Below, piece by piece: positions 60,950-64,000 of a stretch of DNA of 64,000 nt; position 1 is the first letter of the stretch, and the number at the start of each line of letters is the position of its first letter. Position numbers and translations under genes: made by a program. The stretch is from Mycetocola spongiae. GTDB taxonomy: Bacteria; Actinomycetota; Actinomycetes; Actinomycetales; Microbacteriaceae. Where the stretch lies: assembly GCF_020424085.1 (NCBI RefSeq), contig NZ_CP080203.1:3100001-3164000 (forward strand), written 5' to 3'. Under the pieces are notes generated by a model. The model had not been told where the DNA came from. It was given only the letters and a program-made list of their open reading frames with translations, and searched no databases.

Positions 60950-61297
60950 CTAGCTGCTGGTGGTTTCGCCAAACTCGTCCAGCACGTGCGCGCCATCGGT
61001 GATGGTGGTCTCCTCGCGCCACGGCTCGCGCGTGCGCAGATTGGATTCGCCGGCATCGGCCGAGGGTTCGTGGACCACGTATTCCTCCTCGTCGTCCTGG
61101 GTCAGGGCCGCGAGGGCATCCTCGCTCTCAAAGCCGTCGTCGATGCTAAAGCCCTCGGCGAGGCCGGGCACCGCGGTGGGATCGCTCAGCTCGATATCGA
61201 GGTTATCCTCGAGTTCCTCGGTGCGGTCGGTCTCCAGTGCGTTTTCCAGGTCCAGGTCATAGGCGCGCGGTTCGGAGTCTTCGGTATATCCGGGCAT
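60950..61297 (-). CDS. Acidic hypothetical protein (DUF5709-like)
   Basis: A 115-residue, strongly acidic protein with no membrane segment. It reads PGYTEDSEPRAYDLDLENAL ... ELEDNLDIELSDPTAVPGL ... EDALAALTQDDEEEYVVHEP ... REPWREETTITDGAHVLDE. The GGAGGG ribosome site before the ATG at 61297 fixes the start. This composition is typical of actinobacterial small acidic DUF proteins with no known role. Confidence 0.75.
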   Translation of the reverse strand: MPGYTEDSEPRAYDLDLENALETDRTEELEDNLDIELSDPTAVPGLAEGFSIDDGFESEDALAALTQDDEEEYVVHEPSADAGESNLRTREPWREETTITDGAHVLDEFGETTSS

Positions 61298-61474
61298 GAT
61301 TGCCCTCCACTTCCCTCGGGACCTCCAACCTAAACCCGTTGGGCGCAAAAAACCAGGGCCCGTGTCGCACGGCGCACCCCGCGACGCGCCCGAGGGGAGG
61401 GGCCGTGTCGAAAGTCCCGCGCGGGGCGTGTATAGTAGTCATGTTGCCACCGCGTTCCGCGGAAATCGCAGCGC

Positions 61475-61547
61475 GCACCTCTAGCTCAATCGGCAGAGCA
61501 ACTGACTCTTAATCAGTGGGTTCTCGGTTCAAGTCCGAGGGGGTGCA
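61475..61547 (+). tRNA. tRNA-Lys (CTT), copy 3
   Basis: Identical over all 73 bases to the two copies at 42075 and 42182. CCA is not encoded. TATAGT at 61431-61436 is a likely -10 box. Confidence 0.95.
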
Positions 61548-61555
61548 CTCGTAAG

Positions 61556-61586
61556 CCCCGTACCTCTCGCCAGGTATGGGGTTTTC
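61556..61586 (+). terminator. Terminator of tRNA-Lys copy 3
   Basis: CCCCGTACCT pairs with AGGTATGGGG (one G-T pair) around a 6-base loop and is followed by TTTTC. Confidence 0.85.
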
Positions 61587-61635
61587 GTTATTTAACCCCC
61601 GTTCCCCGCCGCGCCGGGCTGGCGGGCCGCGGCGG

Positions 61636-62229
61636 TTATCCCGAGGTGGGGTTGGCGTTCCAGGTGGTGGGCATCAGCACCCAGATCAGCTCGGCGGTAT
61701 CCTCGCCGATCACCTGCCAGGAGTGTGGTTCGCGGCCGTCCAGCGTGAGGGAGTCGCCGGGTCCGAGCTCCCAGACGGCATCGGCAAAGCGCATCGTGAT
61801 GCGCCCGCGCACCAGGTATACGATGTCCAGCTCCACGGCCACCGAATACGGGGCATCGCCGCTATGCCCACCGGGCTCCACCACTGTGCGCACCATCTGT
61901 AGCCGTTTTTCGGAGCGCGGGGTCATCAGGACCTCGTGCATATCCTTGCCGCCGAGCGTGATCCGCGGGGCGTCCTCGGCGCGCACGCAGATCTGTTCCG
62001 AGCGCTTAAACAGATCACCCACGGACACATTAAGCACATCGCAGAGCGCCACGAGCGTGCTCACGCTCGGGGAGGTTTGATCGCGTTCCACGCGGCTGAT
62101 GAAGCCCTTGCTCAGGCCCGTGGTCTCGGCCAGCTGTTCGATGGTCATCTGTTGCGCCTGCCGCGCGGCGCGCAGTCGATCACCGATTGCCGTTCGCGTG
62201 GTATCGGGCGTAACGGGAAGAGCGCGCAT
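61636..62229 (-). CDS. XRE-family regulator with C-terminal cupin domain
   Basis: This 197-residue protein has an XRE helix-turn-helix at about 15-70 (LRAARQAQQMTIEQLAETTG, GFISRVERDQTSPSVSTL) and a cupin sensor domain at about 115-190 (VYLVRGRITMRFADAVWELGPGD). HTH-cupin regulators bind small ligands and often control nearby catabolic genes. The ATG at 62229 has GGAG upstream. The target is not evident. Confidence 0.92.
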   Translation of the reverse strand: MRALPVTPDTTRTAIGDRLRAARQAQQMTIEQLAETTGLSKGFISRVERDQTSPSVSTLVALCDVLNVSVGDLFKRSEQICVRAEDAPRITLGGKDMHEVLMTPRSEKRLQMVRTVVEPGGHSGDAPYSVAVELDIVYLVRGRITMRFADAVWELGPGDSLTLDGREPHSWQVIGEDTAELIWVLMPTTWNANPTSG

Positions 62230-62338
62230 CGATCTCCAGGTGTCGCGTGCGGTGGACGCACCCAGTCTAAAGCAACCGTGGCCCGCGGCCACCGCTCCAC
62301 GCCGGATACGCACCGTGTGGATTCCCGGCGGAAACGAC

Positions 62339-62373
62339 GGGGGCCGGCCCCGGATCTTCCGGTGCCGGCCCCC
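62339..62373 (-). terminator. Hairpin after the small membrane-protein gene
   Basis: GGGGGCCGGC pairs with GCCGGCCCCC, with an inner CCGG/CCGG. The T tract is weak (GTCGTTTC). Confidence 0.55.
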
Positions 62374-62387
62374 GGGGGTCGCGTGGG

Positions 62388-62582
62388 CTAGTCCTGAGGA
62401 CCGCCGTATTTTTCCTTATTATTTTCCGCCACCGTGCCCAGGGCGAGCACCAGCGAGACGGCCCAGCCGAGCCAGAGCAGGGCCAGGCGCCAATCGCGCG
62501 GGCCGCGGGCAGTGCTGCGCAGCAGGCCCAGGCCGCTGGCTGCGGTAGTCAGGACACCGAAGTTCATCAGATATTTACGCAA
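62388..62582 (-). CDS. Small two-pass membrane protein
   Basis: A 64-residue protein with hydrophobic segments at about 8-22 and 34-52 and a charged tail (ENNKEKYGGPQD). The TTG at 62582 is preceded by GAAGGGA; the ATG at 62567 would give 59 residues. No family recognised. It lies downstream of the sugar isomerase gene on the same strand. Confidence 0.6.
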   Translation of the reverse strand: MRKYLMNFGVLTTAASGLGLLRSTARGPRDWRLALLWLGWAVSLVLALGTVAENNKEKYGGPQD

Positions 62583-62616
62583 GGTGTTCCCTTCATTGCG
62601 GGTTGGAGGTTCCAGC

Positions 62617-63417
62617 CTAGCGCGCGGCCTGGCCGAGGTGAAGGCGCGCGAACTCCGCCGTCTCGCGCAGGGCCTGCACGCGCTCGGCATCGGTCTTGGC
62701 CTTGCGGGTGTTAATCTCGGCCACCACATCGCCGTCCCAGCCGCGCGCGGCGAGCATTTGCAGGGTCTCGGCCACGGGCTGGGTGCCGCGGCCCGGAAGC
62801 AGGTGCTCATCAAAAATCTTGCCGTCATCCTGCGACCCGGAACCATCACAGAGGTGCACATGGCGCAGTCGATCGCCAAAATGGGTGGCCAGATCCAGGG
62901 CGTTTTGGCCCGAGAGCGAGGCGTGGGAGAAGTCCAGCGTGACATCGTCGCAGTCCCAGTCGGAGGGATCCCAGCCGGGCGCATAGGCCTTCACGGAGCG
63001 GCCGCGCACCTTCCACGGAAACATATTTTCCACGGCGATCTTCACCCCGCTGGCCTCCGCCGTGGAACGCACAATATCGAGGAAGTTTTCCGAATAGCCC
63101 TTTTGCCAGCGAAACGGCGGATGCACCACCACGGTGCCCGCCCCGACGGCGGCGGCCAGCTCGGCGGATTTTTCCAGCTTGACCCGCGGATCGCGGCCCC
63201 ATACAAACGTGGTCAGCAGCAGGACCGGCGCATGGATCGACAGGATGGGCAGCTCATACTTCTCGCTGAGTGCGCGCAGGGCGGCGGCATCGCGGGTGGT
63301 GTCATCATTGGTGACCATGATTTCCACACCGTCGTAGCCGGCTTCGCGGGCAAACTGGAAGGACCTTTCGGTCTCCAGGGGATAGACGCAGGACGTACTC
63401 ATACCAATTCGAATCAT
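62617..63417 (-). CDS. Sugar phosphate isomerase/epimerase (AP endonuclease 2 fold)
   Basis: This 266-residue TIM-barrel protein of the xylose-isomerase-like (AP_endonuc_2) family has [46 protein letters not shown] and [11 protein letters not shown]. These supply the metal-binding His, Glu and Asp residues. Substrates of this family range from inositol and hydroxypyruvate to rare sugars and cannot be assigned here. The ATG at 63417 is eight bases after TATGCT, again leaderless-like. Confidence 0.87.
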   Translation of the reverse strand: MIRIGMSTSCVYPLETERSFQFAREAGYDGVEIMVTNDDTTRDAAALRALSEKYELPILSIHAPVLLLTTFVWGRDPRVKLEKSAELAAAVGAGTVVVHPPFRWQKGYSENFLDIVRSTAEASGVKIAVENMFPWKVRGRSVKAYAPGWDPSDWDCDDVTLDFSHASLSGQNALDLATHFGDRLRHVHLCDGSGSQDDGKIFDEHLLPGRGTQPVAETLQMLAARGWDGDVVAEINTRKAKTDAERVQALRETAEFARLHLGQAAR

Positions 63418-63509
63418 TTGGCCCCAGCATAGACCGCGAAGCTCAAGAGCGGATGACCTTTGCCGAATGCGCTGATAACCTATGGGCACATCAACGGGGA
63501 GAGCGCATA

Positions 63510-64000
63510 ATGACACTCACTACAGAAGCGACGTCCGAGGGATTTGAATTTGTGGTGGTCGCAAACCGGCTGCCCGTGGATCGCGCCCGGCAGGAGGACG
63601 GCAGTTTTATCTGGCGCACCTCGCCCGGGGGCCTGGTCACCGCGCTGAGCCCGGTCATGGAGCAGATGGGCGGGGCCTGGGTGGGCTGGGCGGGGGAGGA
63701 CTCCGAGGGGGTCACCGAGTTTCAGCACGGATCCACCCATATCGTGCCGGTGCCGCTGAGTGCCGATGAGGTGGAGCTCTATTATGAGGGCTTTTCCAAT
63801 GACACCCTGTGGCCGCTCTATCACGATGTGATTGCGCCGCCCACGTATCACCGCGAGTGGTGGGACGCCTATGTCACGGTGAACGAGCGCTTTGCCGCCG
63901 CGGCCGCCGCCGTATCCGCCCACGGGGCCACCGTCTGGGTGCACGATTATCAGCTTCAGCTGGTCCCGGGCCTGCTGCGCGAGCTGCGCCCCGACCTGAT
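63510..64000 (+). CDS. otsA: Alpha,alpha-trehalose-phosphate synthase, 5' part
   Basis: The first 163 codons of a GT20 enzyme that makes trehalose-6-phosphate from UDP-glucose and glucose-6-phosphate. The N-terminus [17 protein letters not shown] leads to [14 protein letters not shown] and [20 protein letters not shown] and [20 protein letters not shown] complete the visible part. GGGGAGAG lies upstream of the ATG. The rest of the gene is outside the window. Confidence 0.93.
   Translation, partial: MTLTTEATSEGFEFVVVANRLPVDRARQEDGSFIWRTSPGGLVTALSPVMEQMGGAWVGWAGEDSEGVTEFQHGSTHIVPVPLSADEVELYYEGFSNDTLWPLYHDVIAPPTYHREWWDAYVTVNERFAAAAAAVSAHGATVWVHDYQLQLVPGLLRELRPDL

Noticed and set aside
42075-61547. 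Mobile element or prophage between tRNA-Lys genes
   Set aside because: No integrase, transposase or phage gene is present; kept only as a speculative finding on recombination.
1-64000. CRISPR array, insertion sequence, rRNA operon or toxin-antitoxin pair
   Set aside because: No array of short repeats with spacers, no transposase frame with inverted ends, no rRNA sequence and no small two-gene toxin module was seen.

Overview
The window is high-GC DNA that looks like the chromosome of an actinobacterium, most likely a member of the Microbacteriaceae (genus not determined). The signs are a UPF0182 membrane protein, a DUF3039 protein, a YlbL-type PDZ/Lon-like protease, a Zincin_2 metalloprotease, the prfB-ftsE-ftsX-smpB order, a tmRNA whose tag ends in TDFALAA, and many genes whose start codon lies only 6-8 bases after a TANNNT -10 box (leaderless-type starts).

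Layout. 1-7426: edge of a cyclodehydratase/ThiF-like gene, a Zincin_2 metalloprotease, a CD225/dispanin protein, the PDZ protease and UPF0182. 7615-7903: two initiator tRNA genes. 8287-12864: omega-amidase-like hydrolase, CHY zinc-finger protein, class I aminotransferase and an HtrA protease. 13006-20411: a cell-wall glycopolymer locus (two GT2 glycosyltransferases, a CDP-alcohol phosphatidyltransferase, a CDP-glycerol glycerophosphotransferase, a TagGH-type ABC exporter and a LicC-like nucleotidyltransferase). 20660-23679: an ABC exporter whose ATPase carries a long Lys/Ala/Pro-rich N-terminal tail. 23703-29548: DUF3039, pncB, murI, rph, rdgB, a CDF zinc exporter with a Zur-like box upstream, and DedA.

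29549-32166 is an accessory-looking patch: a decayed FtsX-like permease with in-frame stops, a small membrane protein, a TetR regulator, and a leader with competing hairpins ahead of a small ORF. 32211-39045 returns to core genes: tRNA-Leu, prfB, ftsE, ftsX, smpB, a tyrosine phosphatase, a vWA protein and ssrA (tmRNA). 39114-41969 holds a small hypothetical, an oxidoreductase, a membrane-anchored hydrolase and a HisN/IMPase-type phosphatase.

42075-61547 is bracketed by identical tRNA-Lys(CTT) genes (two tandem copies on the left, one on the right). It is dominated by a 3989-residue secreted surface protein with a beta-helix head, about 26 invasin-like repeats and a membrane-anchored end, followed by a lipoprotein, a DrrAB-type exporter, a 1062-residue SARP/BTAD-ATPase regulator, a GNAT enzyme and an acidic protein. 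The right end holds an XRE-cupin regulator, a small membrane protein, a TIM-barrel sugar isomerase and the start of otsA.

The most distinctive parts are the giant repeat protein with its candidate operator, the Lys/Ala-rich ABC ATPase, the Zur-like site before the CDF exporter, and the decayed transporter patch. All assignments come from reading the sequence; no database search was run.
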